Origin: Ochotona curzoniae
Lineage: Eukaryota; Chordata; Mammalia; Lagomorpha; Ochotonidae
Direction of reading: 5' to 3'
NCBI RefSeq assembly: GCF_017591425.1
Contig: NW_024467121.1
Span: 17,868,707 to 17,932,706, forward strand
DNA: 64,000 nucleotides
Part shown: positions 23,311 to 35,329 of the stretch, one piece after another
How the letters are laid out: every line of letters begins with the position of its first letter
Numbering within the stretch: position 1 is the stretch's first letter
The notes under the pieces: generated by a model
What the model was told of the DNA's origin: nothing
Database searches by the model: none
The model's input: only the letters and a program-made list of their open reading frames with translations
Translations under genes and position numbers: made by a program

Positions 23311-23705
23311 TGTAGCATGGCTGTGCTTCGATCATTCCCTGAAAGACTAACGCTGAAGTGTAGTTGTAACTGAGATGGAATGGGGGAGAGATCATCAAGA
23401 ATTGCTTACATCGGGAGGACTCCCCTGTCATGGAGAGAGGGGTTCATGTCTGGATCATGGAAGCCTACTAGTTACAGAGAACTAGCTTTGTTCTGCACAC
23501 ACTTGCTCCTGTGTGCCTGCCCTCTCCTCCCTTCCCTTCTTCTCCCTGTGCTGCCCTCCAAGCTGTCACACAGTCAGAAGGTGCCGGCCAGAGGCAACCT
23601 TTGGTCATGGACCTTCCCATCTCCAGGACTGACCTCAACGCTTGCTTCTGATAAATCACCCTGTAATCATTCTGCTGCAGCCGCAGAAAAAAGACTGAGA
23701 AAACG
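23311..23705 (+). mobile_element. Solo MaLR-type LTR inside an L1
   Basis: Starts TGTAGCATGGCTGTGCTTC and ends with CTCCAGGACTGA..TAAATCACCCTGTAATC..GCAGCCGCAGA..AGACTGAGA, the MLT1/MST layout. It separates two colinear L1 ORF2 pieces. An ancient endogenous retrovirus-like LTR without coding sequence. Confidence 0.55.
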
Positions 23706-24440
23706 ACATAAGCCCAGAAGGCTGACACCTCCAAATGCTGGTAGGTGTGCGGAGCAATGGGAACTCTCATTCACTGATGGGTACAGTCTCTCGACAAGAC
23801 AGTGTGGTGGTTTCTTACATAACTGAGCACAATCCAGCACTCACGCTCCCTGGTGTGTACTCAGAGAACACTATCTGTGTCAACTAGTAGGTGCCAGTTC
23901 TTAAGGAACCAGGCTGTGCTTTGGAGGGTGAATGGACACACTACAGTCCCTCCAACGGGAACACCGTGCAGCACTGAATAGAAATGAGCTATGGAGACAT
24001 GGAGGAGACGAAACGTGTTCCTACGGGAAAGAAGTCAAGCTGGAATGGCTACTTGGCATGACTCCAACTACATGACATTCTGCAGAAGAACAAAACTACA
24101 GAGATGAGAAAAATCTGGGTAGTTTTGGGGAGTGGACAGAGGTGGGGAATCATAAGCAGCACCGAGAAAACTTTCACAACAGTGAAATTATTCTGTAAAA
24201 GATAAATGCATGTAGTAACACACCAATCTGACTCCAAAGAACACACAATACCAGGGTGAACCCTGGTGCCAGCTGTGGGCTTGGAGTGACAGCGTGGCAC
24301 GTACCATGGGTAACAAAGGCACCACTCTGACAGACTGACAAGGTGGAAAGAGGCTGTGAATCAGGGGACACCTGTGTGTCTTCCTCTCAATTTCACTGTG
24401 AACTGAAAACTACTCAAAAAAAATTTTTTGTTTTTCAAAA
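23706..24440 (+). mobile_element. Old L1 ORF2 end and 3' UTR
   Basis: GGAACTCTCATTCACTGATG, CTATGGAGACATGGAGGAG, TCCAACTACATGACATTCTG, ACCAGGGTGAACCCTGGTG and TTCCTCTCAATTTCACTGTG follow the L1M 3' end order. Confidence 0.8.
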
Positions 24441-26079
24441 ACTAAGGCTAAAAACCGGAACAGATTAAAAAGAAAAAAAAAAAGGACAACTGATAATGGA
24501 AGACTTGGAACACATTCAAAAGTATGCTTGTCCCTTATAACCATCAGCTAGTGGATAATCTTGTTTCTTCTCTACAGCTTCTCCCTCTCCTGACCCATGG
24601 TTATGTTGCTGCAAATCCCATTTCATCCATTAAAACCTAACAGCAATACTATTATCATACCTTAGCCACAAGCAAGAATTTTTTCATGTCATAAACTAGC
24701 CTATCAATAAAATAACTTGCACTTGTGCAATGTGCCCGTTTGATTTAGAATCTCAATAAAGTTCATGAGGACAATTAGCTGATCCCTTTCAGTCTGTAAG
24801 TTCCTGCACACTCTTTCGTCTTGCTGCTTATTTAATTGAAAAAAAGAAAAAATCAGATTGTTTATTCTGTAGGTGATTTGCCAGCCCAGGTTTCACAGTG
24901 CCTCTCCAAGGTGTGGGCTAGTGTGCCTTTCCTGTACACGTGGTTAGATCCAAAGCTGTGGTCGCAGGCATAGTTGGTATTTTAGAAAAGGATTTCATTG
25001 GTGATATGTCCACCTTTCAGGAGGCAGACTCTGTTCTTGTGACATTACCTGCTCCTGAGGCTCCTTCCCTAGACAGATCCTGCATGGCAGAAGGACAGTT
25101 CCTAATGCACACACATTCCTCATTTGTCATCTGGAGTACTTCTGCAATGTGATTCTTCACCAATTTTGGGGGGTTGCCCTGAGACACAGTTGATAGAGGA
25201 AAGGCAAGAACATTTGGCTCTTCTGATTTTATTTCTCTGTTCTCAACAGAATAAGGCAGTAGAAACAATATTTTTAAGTGTCATCTGACCCTTAGGAATG
25301 CTCAGTTTCGGCCAAGGCAAGCCTCTTCCTGCTTTGGCCCTGAGCTCCTGGCTTTCTGTGGGACAGTCTGGGCTCATCCTAAACAGGTTCCACTCCAAGC
25401 TTGGGATCATGGTCGATTCCCTTTGAAGGAAATTGCTTCAGCTATCCAGACACTTCCAGATAGGGTCTAGGGGGTGTGTATTGCTACTGACTTAGTCATG
25501 ACTTCAAAATCACTTTATTGGATAAAGTCATGAGATCTTTTCCTTCTTAAAGATAAAGATATGATTAATCCCTACTAAAACCTCCAATTATAATTCAGTA
25601 CCACAGGATTTTAATTCATTCATTAATTATACATTTCTACTTCCTGCTAAGCCAAATAGTTCTCAGTGACACCGACAAATTTATCTGTTTTCTTCTACAT
25701 TAGACACACTGAAGTTTCAGATAAGAATGCCTAATCCAAACATTACTATGATTGGACACAGATTAAAAAATTGTATAGTTCTTTTTCTTAGAGTACTGCC
25801 CAACAGGGCTACTGTGTCAAATTGCTGTGTTATGAAGTCACTTGAATTGATTCCTTTCCAGGTGAATTTTTTTCACCACCAATTCAATGCCCTGTTCAAC
25901 TCATTTCATTGTGTTTTTGATATTTAGGGATTAGTTTTTAGAAATGAGAGGTATTTCATAATTAAAATTTTCTATAATTCTAAAATCAAACATACAAAGC
26001 AATGAGAACTGAGTAGATGAGGCCTTAATATTTGTGATTCTTGGAGCAAGATCAGGGACAGAGGGTTAAATATGTATGA
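24441..26079. other. Intergenic, mostly unique AT-rich sequence
   Basis: 24570-24700 weakly resembles inverted L1M 3' UTR sequence. 24840-25960 shows no recognisable gene. 25500-25700 is rich in TAATTA-like motifs. Confidence 0.45.
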
Positions 26080-26205
26080 AGAACAAAGAAAGGAGGAGAG
26101 AAGGGAGAGATGGAAGCAGGGAGAAGGAAGGGAAGAAAGGAAAGGAAGGAGTAAGTGAGAAAGGGTAGAAAGGAGAGAGAAAGGGAGGGAGGGAGGACAG
26201 ATGAG
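26080..26205. repeat. Purine-rich (GGAA/GGGA)n tract
   Basis: About 125 bases almost entirely G and A on the plus strand. Confidence 0.9.
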
Positions 26206-26584
26206 ATCTGTGTTGTAGCAATTGTCACACATCTGCTGTGACCCTGAGAGTCGAAAGCAGGCTAATGTGAGGTCTGTCCTCGCCGTGTCCAAGCCATTCC
26301 CAAAGGACAGCTCTAATTCCCCCACCACCCATCCTCCTATGCAGGTGCTCGTTCTTCGTTCCACATTATAAATACAAGCAAGCATAATGCCTTTTTATGT
26401 GTGGATTGCAATGCTGTGGTTGTGTACAGCAGGAAGAAACATGAAACACGACCTCACAGCCAGCCCTATAAAGGCTCATGGAGTGTCTAATTGAGCCTGT
26501 GGCCACCATGACCCCAATCAGTGGGAAGCATCCAAAACAACAACTTCTTGACATATTAAGGCAAGTCTCACATTCCAACCCCCC
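26206..26584. other. Intergenic, no gene or repeat recognised
   Basis: Unique-looking sequence between the purine tract and a decayed SINE. Confidence 0.4.
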
Positions 26585-26770
26585 CCCTTCATTTGAAAAG
26601 CAAACATCTTCCACTTGCTGGTTCACTCCCTCAAATGTCAATGCCCACAGCAGTCTGGGATGGGTCAGGCAGAAGCCAAGAAGCCTACTCAATCTGAGTC
26701 TCCCTGGTGGGTGGGAGGGACTCAAGGCAATTCAGCCAGAGGTGGCTGGTACCACCTCATCCAGCAGCCT
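26585..26770 (-). mobile_element. Decayed C-SINE, partial
   Basis: CATTTGAAAAGCAAACATCT and CACTTGCTGGTTCACTCCCT blocks of an inverted old copy. The head side is lost. Confidence 0.6.
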
Positions 26771-27264
26771 TGAGTTAGCATGGAGAGGCCAACTGCACAT
26801 TAGAGAAACGGGCCTTTTCAGGGTCTCACAAGTGTAGATAATGAACTTGAACTCACAGTTGGGCAGGGCCACCTCACCCTCGTGTTCCTGAAGCACCCAT
26901 CTGAGTAAGAGTGGTCCTCCAGGGTCCTCCTCACACTGCTAGTTCTCCACTGAAGCAGTACATTCCAGACTGTGGGAGAGACAGCCTCTGGCACCTGCCA
27001 GCCACACTGCACCCGCGAAGCAACAGCTTGCCAGCAGGGAGCAGGACTAAAGGAGGACTGGGCAAGCCAGGCTGGCAAGGCTTCTTCCTGTCACTGAGGG
27101 AGATCTGCACTTGTCATGGCCACCCTGGGGGACAACCTGCCTCCTCTGGACATGACTATCTGTGTGTGCAGAAGCACCTGCACGGCTGGGAGACTGGGAG
27201 GGCCTGTGGCCAGGTAGCAATTCTCTTTATGATACAAATATCTACATAAACATAATGCCAGCTT
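26771..27264. other. Intergenic, no gene recognised
   Basis: Unique GC-moderate sequence with short ORFs on both strands and no recognisable domain. Confidence 0.4.
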
Positions 27265-27538
27265 TTTTTCTATTTCTTTGAGCCAGAGAGCCAGCTCCCA
27301 TTGACTGATTCAACTTCCCAAAGGCTCACCACAGTTGGAGCTGGGTCTGGCCAAAGCTCAGTGCCCAGACTCAATCTGAATCTCTCAACTGAATGGTAGG
27401 AACTCAAAACCTTAAGCCACTACCTGCCTCATTGTAGGGGCCACATCAGCAGGAAGCTGGAATCAGGACTGGAACCCAGGCAGACACAGATGAACATTTA
27501 GGGGGTATTTAACCGCTGGACCGAACGCCTACCCCAAC
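27265..27538 (-). mobile_element. Old C-SINE-like element
   Basis: CCCATTGACTGATTCAACTT, CCAGACTCAATCTGAATCTC, GGCCACATCAGCAGGAAGCT and TTTAACCGCTGGACCGAACG follow the inverted order of an older lagomorph C-SINE subfamily. Confidence 0.65.
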
Positions 27539-28856
27539 AAACATCCATACTACTTTGAGCTTACTACAGGTGGTATTTATAAGAACAATGTAGTATCAAA
27601 GCAAGAAAACTACTACCCATTGCTAACTTTACCTCGAGCTGAAAAATGAGGTTATTTTATTTAATTGCCTATTTATTTATTTTACTGTTAGAAATATCAG
27701 GAGTGACAGTCGCTGTGCATTAGGTCCCCTTTCACTCAGTCTCCCACGAAAGAGACTTCCTTAGCCAACAAATAGCAGAGAAAACAAAACAACCCCTCTG
27801 CAGTGGGCTCCCAGACCCCGCCCTCAGCTCTGCATCTGCAAGTGAAATCCACCCAGCAGCCTAGCAGCCCGGGCTGGCACTGCCTTTCCAGGAGGGAGCC
27901 TGCCAATCAGGAACCAGGTGCACTTTGGTTACCACGGGCAACCACCACTCATCCCTCTGCCCTCACAGGCCTTCTTGCAAACAAACCCGTCCCTGGTCTT
28001 CAAAGGGTTTTCTTTGTTAAAGGACTTCTCTCTGCTCACCCCCTTTACTTCTTCTGAGCACCCAGACCTGCCTGCCTGATTTTGTTTCCAAAAAACCTCC
28101 AGTATTCTAAGCAGAACATGTGGGAGCTCTCCAGCAGTCTCCTCTAAACTGGAGGACCAAGGTGAAACCGCAGGGTTTGCCCAGCCAGGATGTGACTAAT
28201 GTCCCTTGTAACAGCAGTTTCGTTGACATAAGACAGCCAATGAGAAGACTGCCCTAAAGTGAGATTGTGAATACCTCTCCAACCAGGATATTTTACACGG
28301 AAATGTGCCTCTCAAGAAATGAGTTCTGACAAGCCACTACCTGTCAGTAGCCTGCGTGCCATCCATTTTCCCTTGACCAACACTGGCCAGATGCCCAGCC
28401 TCTCATTCAAGAACCCACTAAGGATGACCATGGAATCTCCTTCTAGCTAAGGAGCCCTAAATGGAGGTGGGTCAGTGACATTTACATGAAACTGCTTTTG
28501 TTTCCAGCTGGTTCTACTCCCTACTTCTCTTCTTTCCATCTAATCATAGACATGATGTATGGAGCTGCAGCATCCATATGGCTACCACAAGGCCAACAAT
28601 GAAGTATTTGGGCTATTAAATAGCATTCATTGAGCAGTTTACCTGCAATGGAAACATGTTTCACACAGTTCTGAGAATGATTTGTCAGCACATTTGCTGA
28701 GATATGAGCTTGCTTCCTGGTTCACAGGTGACTGCCCTCTAGCTATGTCCCCACATGGTAGAGGGGGAAATGGAGCTCTCTGTAGGCCCTTTTACAAAGG
28801 GACATAACCCTAGTCCTGCCTGGATGATCCAGTCTCTTCTCAAAGACGCCAACCCA
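27539..28856. other. Intergenic, no gene recognised
   Basis: Unique-looking sequence. 27650-27690 is TTTA-rich. No supported gene. Confidence 0.45.
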
Positions 28857-29140
28857 GGGCTGGCACAGTGGTGTAGCACCCTAATCTTCCACCTGTACCA
28901 CCAGCATTCCAAAATGGGTGCTGGTTCAAATCCCAGCTGCTCAACTTTCTTGCTCATGGCTTGAGAAACCAGCAAAGGATGGCCCAAGGTATAGACCCCT
29001 GCACCCATGTGAGAGACCCAGAAGTTACTCCAGCTCGGCTCTGGCCAAGGTGGCCATTTGGACAACAAGCACATGGATGGAAGACCTCACTCTCTGTGTA
29101 ACTCTGCCTTTCAAGTAAAAAAGAAAGAAATCCTAAAAAG
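28857..29140 (+). mobile_element. Lagomorph C-SINE, older form
   Basis: GGGCTGGCACAGTGGTGTAG head to AACTCTGCCTTTCAAGTAAA tail. Confidence 0.9.
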
Positions 29141-29149
29141 GGATGTTCC

Positions 29150-29472
29150 AGGCCTGGCACAATAGCCTAGTGGCTAGAGTCTTTACCTTGCACGTGCCGG
29201 AATCCCATTTGGATGCCAATTCTATTCCCGGCAGCCCCACTTCCCTTCCAGTTTCTTGCTTGTGGCATGGGAAGGCAGTCGAAGACAGCCCAAAACCTTG
29301 GAACCCTGCACCCAAGTGGGAGGCCCAGGTGATGCTCCAGGCTCCTGGCTTTGGATTGGCTCAGCTCTGGACATTGAGGCCACTTGGGGGAGTGAAAAGA
29401 TCTTCTTCTCTGTTTTTCCTCTTCTCTGTATATGTGACTTTACAATGAAAATGAATAAACAAAAATTTTTAA
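29150..29472 (+). mobile_element. Lagomorph C-SINE, younger form
   Basis: GGCCTGGCACAATAGCCTAG head, CCCGGCAGCCCCACTTCCCT core, CTTCTCTGTATATGTGACTT tail. Second of three tandem plus-strand SINEs. Confidence 0.92.
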
Positions 29473-29481
29473 AGGGTGTTC

Positions 29482-29780
29482 CAGGCCTGGCATAATGGTT
29501 TGACTGCCTGATCCTTACCCTTCAAGTGCTAGGATCTCATATGAATGCCAATTCATGTTCAGTTGCTTCCCATCCAACTCTTTGCCTGTGGCCTTGCAAA
29601 GCAGCAGAGGATGGCCTTGGGTCCTTACCCCTTTGTGGGGGACCTGGAAGAAACTCCTGGCTTCTGATCAGCTTAGCTCCACCCATTGCAGCCACTTGGG
29701 GAGTAAATCAACAGATGAAAGATTTCTATCTCTGTCTCTCCTTCTCTCATGCCAATAAAAATAAAAACATTTAAAGAACT
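29482..29780 (+). mobile_element. Lagomorph C-SINE
   Basis: GGCCTGGCATAATGGTTTGA head to a CATGCCAATAAAAATAAAAA tail. Confidence 0.88.
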
Positions 29781-30207
29781 ATCACTGAACACTCAGCTAT
29801 GTGTGAAAAAGAAACATCACCCTCCTTCTCTCTTCCCAACCTGGTCCCTGAGGGACAAACATAGAAACCCAAATGGATTCGACTAGGCTGCAGAATCTTC
29901 CCATTTGGCCCAGATGGCCATAACTAACTAGTTGAAGAGGCAACAGTGAATACTAAAGACAGCTACTGGATGTGAAGTCACAGATGTCAAAGGGCAGAAC
30001 ATGCCAGGGTTAGGACACCTGCCCAACCAGGGCTGCCCCTGTGGGCAGAGTCAGAAGCCACTCCTGCTCTGTACAAGCTGCTGTGACTAGGACCTTACGT
30101 GGTGTCACCAGGCGCTAGTGCTGTATATCTTGATAACAACATGCCCTGAGAGGGTTATCTGGACACTATTGCTAACACCATCTAAGTGACCTATTAAAAA
30201 TGAGGGA
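29781..30207. other. Intergenic, no gene recognised
   Basis: Unique-looking sequence between SINEs. Confidence 0.4.
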
Positions 30208-30335
30208 GATGGGGGACAGTACCATGGTATAGCACTGCCGGCATCCCACATGAGTGCTGCTTCAAGTCCTGGCCACTCCACTTCCAATCCAGCTTCCTGC
30301 TAATGTGCCAGCACAGCAGCCAAGGGCAGGAGCAG
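30208..30335 (+). mobile_element. 5' half of a C-SINE
   Basis: GGGGGACAGTACCATGGTAT, ACTCCACTTCCAATCCAGCT. Homology fades after CCTGCTAATGTGCC. Confidence 0.65.
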
Positions 30336-30589
30336 ACAAGTGGGTCCACTTTATGGGAGGAAGCATGCAGGAGCCTGCAGGAGCCTGTCCCTGGTGCACT
30401 GAGAAGTCTGTCCCTCGTCACCAGCAACCCCTTACCCAGGCATTCTAGGTTCTGCTGGTGCTGCAGGAGGCCATGTTCTGAAGTAGAAGAGATTGCCAGG
30501 CTCCTCACAGTCACAGCCACAGCCACAGCTGGCCTCTCTCCCTCCTACTGTGACTCAAGGAGAAAGCAAGCAAAAACTGCATGCATATA

Positions 30590-31060
30590 GGGACCACTAT
30601 GATCAGTGAAATAAGCCAGTCTCCAAAGGACAAACATCATATGTTCTGATATGAGACAACCTTCACGTAAAATACAAAGCAAACTAATATATAGGTTAAC
30701 ATGTATATACATATATTCTCATAGATGAACTATAGAATGGAGACTAGCATACCAGGAGTGAAGATATTTTGCAGTAGGTCTCTCTACTCCCAAATTAAAG
30801 GACTCCTCCTAATGAAAGTTAAATATACCTAGATGATATTATCCTAGACTAGCTATACCTATGATGCCATGATGCACTTAAACAGCAGAATGTTAAACTT
30901 GTAGCTGCTACTAAAGGACTATACTACTGGAATAATATTGGGGATCATGGGAGGGGGGATTGGAAATGGAGAAAGAGGAGGGAAGGGGAAAATTTCTTTA
31001 CCTATACAACTGTGTCATGGAAAACACAAAAAATAATTTTGAAAAAGGAACTGCTACGTA
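30590..31060 (+). mobile_element. Lagomorph L1 3' end
   Basis: GATCAGTGAAATAAGCCAGT and CATATGTTCTGATATGAGAC are typical end-of-ORF2/3' UTR sequence. A purine-rich GGAGGGGGGATTGGAAATGG tract and CAACTGTGTCATGGAAAACA lead to an A-rich end. Confidence 0.8.
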
Positions 31061-31169
31061 GCACCACATGTGGCCTTAGCAGTGCTGATCATTACTGTTT
31101 CAACTGGCTTTAAAAATTTTTAATTTTAACTGGAAATCCAGAATAGAAGGGGACTGTTCATTTGCTCTG

Positions 31170-31424
31170 ACTACAGTAGCAAAGTGCTATAGATTGGGTG
31201 GTTTCAAGAAAAGCTTGTGTCCTCTCAGCTTTGGAGGCTTCCCAGATCAATGTGCCCACAGGTCCTGTTTCCTCTCTGGCCTCACTCCCTGGCTGGCCAA
31301 TACCACCCTTGTCCCAGTCCTCATGTGGTCTTTCCTCTGGACACACTTGCGTCCTCCTTTCCTCTTATGAGGATGCCAGTCAGAGGCAAGTAGAACCTTA
31401 TTTTTGACATAACCATCGCTTTTT
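31170..31424 (-). mobile_element. MaLR (MLT1/MST-like) LTR, first part
   Basis: CTCAGCTTTGGAGGCTTCCC, CAATGTGCCCACAGGTCC, GTCCTCATGTGGTCTTTCCT and TCCTCTTATGAGGATGCCAG follow the inverse of a MaLR LTR. The LTR resumes after the SINE. Confidence 0.6.
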
Positions 31425-31728
31425 CCTTTTAAGAATGTATTTGTTTATTTGACAGAATTTCAGAGAGAGGGAGAAGCAGAGCTCTTGCATCCACTGAATC
31501 ACTCCCCAAATGGGTACATTCACCTGGGCTGGGATGGCTAGGCCAGATCCAGGAACCAGGAGTTTCACCCAGGTCTCACATGTAATGTAAGGGCCCAAGC
31601 ACTTGAGCCATCTTCTGTCGCTTTGGCCAGGCCACGAGCAGGAGCTAAATGGGGAGTGGAGAACATGAACCAGTGCCCATCTGGTATGCTGACATCACAG
31701 GCATCGATTTCCTGCATAGTGTCACAAG
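31425..31728 (-). mobile_element. C-SINE nested in a MaLR LTR
   Basis: TTTTAAGAATGTATTTGTTT tail complement through AACCAGGAGTTTCACCCAGG to the head near 31720. Confidence 0.88.
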
Positions 31729-31860
31729 GCTCACCTTATTGTCATCTCTTTAAAGGCCCTATACACATGTAGGTTAACCATATATGCATCATACTCAGAG
31801 GTACTAGGGCTTAGGGCTTCAGCATATGGATCCGGGCAGCTGGGGCAACATTGCTTCCAT
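31729..31860 (-). mobile_element. MaLR LTR, continuation
   Basis: TTTAAAGGCCCTATACACAT and CTAGGGCTTAGGGCTTCAGC with CATATGGATCC continue the inverted LTR interrupted at 31424. Confidence 0.5.
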
Positions 31861-32044
31861 TATACAGCTCCTGTGAGCACAATGGCCTCTCTCAGGTGGT
31901 GCAGGATAATATCCTAATTTTAAGTTTTAGCACACTCCTCACACCTGCAAAGTTGCCTTCTTCATGAAGCAACACACTTGATATGTTCTAGGGAATAGGG
32001 TCTGGATATATTTGGTATGGAGGAGGCATTCCACCTACTACACT

Positions 32045-32375
32045 GCATTCAACACTCACGTAGTGTTATGGGGTGGGGGCATCAGGATGTGTCATCCCAG
32101 AACTCAGGCAGCTGTTTGATATCTTAATGATTGGTTGAGACCAATTCTCCTTATGGTCTCTAGAAGGTGAGGTCACCAGGGAAGCGTTGGAGCACTGGGT
32201 AGTTCTTGAGAGATTTCACCCTACATGTTCATGCGCTTTCTTTCTCTCTCTCCTTCTACATGTGGTTGGTCACTGTGCCTCTGCACCTGCCATGACCAGC
32301 CCCCATCAGGCCCTCATCTCTGGGGCTACTGGATCCTAAAACCTCAATTGTAAGCCAAAGTAAATCTTTCCCCCT
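32045..32375 (+). mobile_element. MaLR-like LTR
   Basis: GATATCTTAATGATTGGTTG, GAAGGTGAGGTCACCAGGGA, CTGCACCTGCCATGACCAG and TGTAAGCCAAAGTAAATC resemble an MST/THE-like LTR ending. No internal coding region nearby. Confidence 0.5.
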
Positions 32376-32434
32376 CCCCGACCCAAAGAAGTTCCTCTCC
32401 AGTATTTTAAAGAAACAGAAAGCAGAGGAATACA

Positions 32435-32570
32435 CAGGTATTATCTCATCTGCATGTTGATACATTATCCTATTTTCTCCAACTAACTGTGGCCCCAATT
32501 GAGACACAAAGCATCTGTGAATGGCCCCACATCACACATGGGTAAGCGGTGGCACTTGACCAGAGGATCC
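32435..32570 (-). mobile_element. MIR-like remnant
   Basis: TTATCTCATCTGCATGTTGA then CACATCACACATGGGTAAGC resembles inverted MIR. Weak. Confidence 0.35.
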
Positions 32571-32829
32571 AATTGTTACCCTATGACACCTTCACCCACC
32601 AGAGCACCAGGTCTGAAGGCAATAAAATCCTTTGTTTCAAGGTCATAGCTACAGTCTTGTGATATATACCCACTTGTTGATGTCAGACTCAGGCCTAAAA
32701 ACTGATGCCAGTATCCTATTTGCTTTAGCTCCTTGCACTTAAAGCCCCCAAGCCAAGGCAACATCACATACTCCCAAGGTCCCTTCACTAACTGGCACTG
32801 ATGACAAGTCCCTCTGTGCTATGAGTGGA

Positions 32830-33110
32830 ATCAACATCCTCCCAGGTTCCTATGTTGGAACCCAGACCTCGAGGTGAAAGGTGGTGGTAAGAGGTTGGAT
32901 CAGGAGAAGGGAACCACCAGAAAAGGGAGCAGCAGCACCCTTAAAGGGGTTCCCTGTCCATGCTGTGAGGACACAGAGAGAGGACTGCTCTCCAGGAGGA
33001 AGTGGGCCCCTCATCCAAACCAGAGAACACCTAAATTGGTTTCTGATGTGTACCCATCTTTCCAGCCACAGGACTGTTTTGTAGAAGCTGAGTTAGTCAC
33101 ACGCACACAG
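32830..33110 (+). mobile_element. MaLR (MLT1-like) LTR
   Basis: GTGGTGGTAAGAGGTTGGAT, CCATGCTGTGAGGACACAGA, CCAGGAGGAAGTGGGCCCCT and CATCTTTCCAGCCACAGGAC follow the plus order of an MLT1/MST LTR. Confidence 0.6.
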
Positions 33111-33814
33111 AGGGAGCGCTGTCATCACAAGCAACCTACAGTGCAAGAGTATGCTGAGGACAGGACTAAGAGCTGTTGTCCCCTTCCTGGCAGGCTACCT
33201 CCTTTTGCAGCCATGCTGCCACAAGGCAGATGCCGTTGTTCCAAGAGGAGCTGTCCAGTCAGTGGATTCTGCCGTAAATCATACCACAGAGCCTAACTCG
33301 AAAAGGACTGGCACACTGCAGACCTGGGGGGCAGGAGGCAAAGGGCTTGCGAGTCCACGTGGGGTAGGAGAGCTCGAAGTGCTGGGAGCAGGTGCTCAGG
33401 TGGGATGGAGACTCTGAATGCACAAAGCAAGTCTCATCCCTCTCATCCATCAGCTGGCCAAAGCAAACCCATCATCTCCCCAAACAGCACTTCTGCTCAA
33501 CAAACAACGGCCGTAAAAGCAGATGCTCACAATCTGTAAGAGGCCATAAACCTTTTGGCAATGACACAGAACTTAAAGAACACACACGCAGGAGGATAAA
33601 TAAATCCAGACGCTGCCTCGTAGACTGGGCTGCACCTGCAAAGCATGCAGAGGAGAGAAACACTGCTCCAGCCGCAGAGAACTTCCTACACACATACCCC
33701 AGCCCCCAGCAGCTCCAGGGCCAGGCCATGGGAAGAGGGAGGCAGACAGCAAAGCCGTTCTCTGGCAAACCATAGGGTGGCCTGACTGCAGGACTTCCAG
33801 GCCCGGGGACATGT
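33111..33814. other. Intergenic, no gene recognised
   Basis: GC-moderate unique sequence with overlapping ORFs on both strands (longest 140 codons, starting in the LTR upstream). No domain recognised. Confidence 0.45.
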
Positions 33815-34095
33815 TCCCTGAGAAGGTGGCTGTCTCATGCTTGGGATGACACATATGGACACCAGTTCAAGTCCCGGCTGCTCTACTTCTCACCCAGCTC
33901 TCAGCTAAGGCACCTGGGAAAGCAGCAGTGGATGGCCCAAGTGCTCCTGCACCCACCTGGGAGACCCAGAGGCAGCTCCAGCTCCTGGCTTCAGTTTGGC
34001 CACTGTGCCCATTTGGGGAGTGATCAAGCAGATGGAAGACCTCTCTTCTGTGCCTTTGTCATTCTAATATTCAAATAATTTTTTAAAAAGAAATA
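33815..34095 (+). mobile_element. Lagomorph C-SINE, older form
   Basis: GACACCAGTTCAAGTCCCGG, GGAAAGCAGCAGTGGATGGC, ATATTCAAATAATTTTTTAA tail. Confidence 0.82.
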
Positions 34096-34394
34096 AAAGA
34101 ATGGGAAAGAGACTATGATATGCTTTTTTACCAGGCTGAGTTTGTGGGGGCTGCCTCTGACACCTGTCATTTCTGTGTGCCCTTGAATGGCAGCTGGCAG
34201 GAGCTTATGACTGGCATGAAGCCTGCCGCCAGGAGAGAAGGAGGGCCCTGGCGTCCCCTCACCTCCAGGAAGGCCCAGAACAGGCTGCTGACATGAGGCT
34301 TGTCACTCTCACTGTCCAGAAGCTGATGCCCTTGAGCCCCTGGTTTTGAAGGATGAAGCCCCTGTGAGTACAAACTCGAGTCAAGGGCTCAGAT

Positions 34395-34668
34395 CATTCT
34401 CTTAAAAAAAAAGTGAGAGAGAATTCGTCTGCTAGTTTACTCTTCAGATACCCACAACTGCTGTAAGAGGACCATTCCAAAGCTGGAAACTCAATCCACA
34501 TCTCCTGTGCAGACATCAGAGACCCAACCGCTCCGGCCATCCCTTGTTGCCTTCCAGGGTCTGCATTCCGGGTGAAACCAGGAATGGAGTGGGGCATCAA
34601 ACCCAGGCACGCTGATGTAGGATGTGAGCCTCCCAGCAGGCAGCTCAACCTCTAGCCCAAATGGCTAC
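34395..34668 (-). mobile_element. Lagomorph C-SINE, diverged
   Basis: Inverted copy: TTCGTCTGCTAGTTTACTCT, CATCCCTTGTTGCCTTCCAG, GGGCATCAAACCCAGGCACG. Confidence 0.65.
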
Positions 34669-35164
34669 CTGACTCATATACGCTAATGTGACAGTGGACC
34701 TGTTCTGGACCAGCATCTCGGAGATGCTCACTGGGAGATAAACAACAATTCTCAAGGTCAGCCTCAGACAAGAGGGCACGGCCAGTCACCATGTGGCTCA
34801 CACCAAGCTGGTTGGACCCAGACCTGGGACAATTATAAAGGTCTCCCCGGAAGAGACAGTCCCTATTCCCCATGAGGCCACCTAGAGGCCAGCTGGGGCC
34901 TCTGTGGAACCTAGGGGCAAATATACAGAGGCCATAAGTAGACTGCCCAGTTCAATCTGATAAGAACGGTCTACAAAGGGAAGAGCAACCCCCTACACAC
35001 ACACGCCACATGCCTTTCTCTCTATGCCTAAAGCTGATGAGCTGCCATTCCCTGAAACAGGGCAAAAATCACTTGTAATGATTCCAGAGTAAAACCAGTA
35101 AGTTCTGAAAGAATTTTTTCCCCCAACTCTCCTCCTACCTTACCCATTATTAGCTCTGAAGAGG
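34669..35164. other. Intergenic, no gene recognised
   Basis: Unique-looking sequence. A 73-codon minus-strand ORF at 34652-34873 has no recognisable product. Confidence 0.4.
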
Positions 35165-35240
35165 AAATAAAACCACCCATCAAGGAAGGAATCCCTATAC
35201 CTACAGAAATGTATCATGGAAAATAAAAATTTAAAAAGTG
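35165..35240 (+). mobile_element. L1 3' terminal tip
   Basis: CTATACCTACAGAAATGTAT followed by CATGGAAAATAAAAATTTAA matches the end of the L1 at 31.0 kb. Confidence 0.6.
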
Positions 35241-35329
35241 CAACCAGATCTAGAGTGGTGTTGTGTATCAGAATGTAACTCATGTCTGCCTAGGAGGTGG
35301 GTGAGGAGGGTCGACCTTGAAAGCACTCT

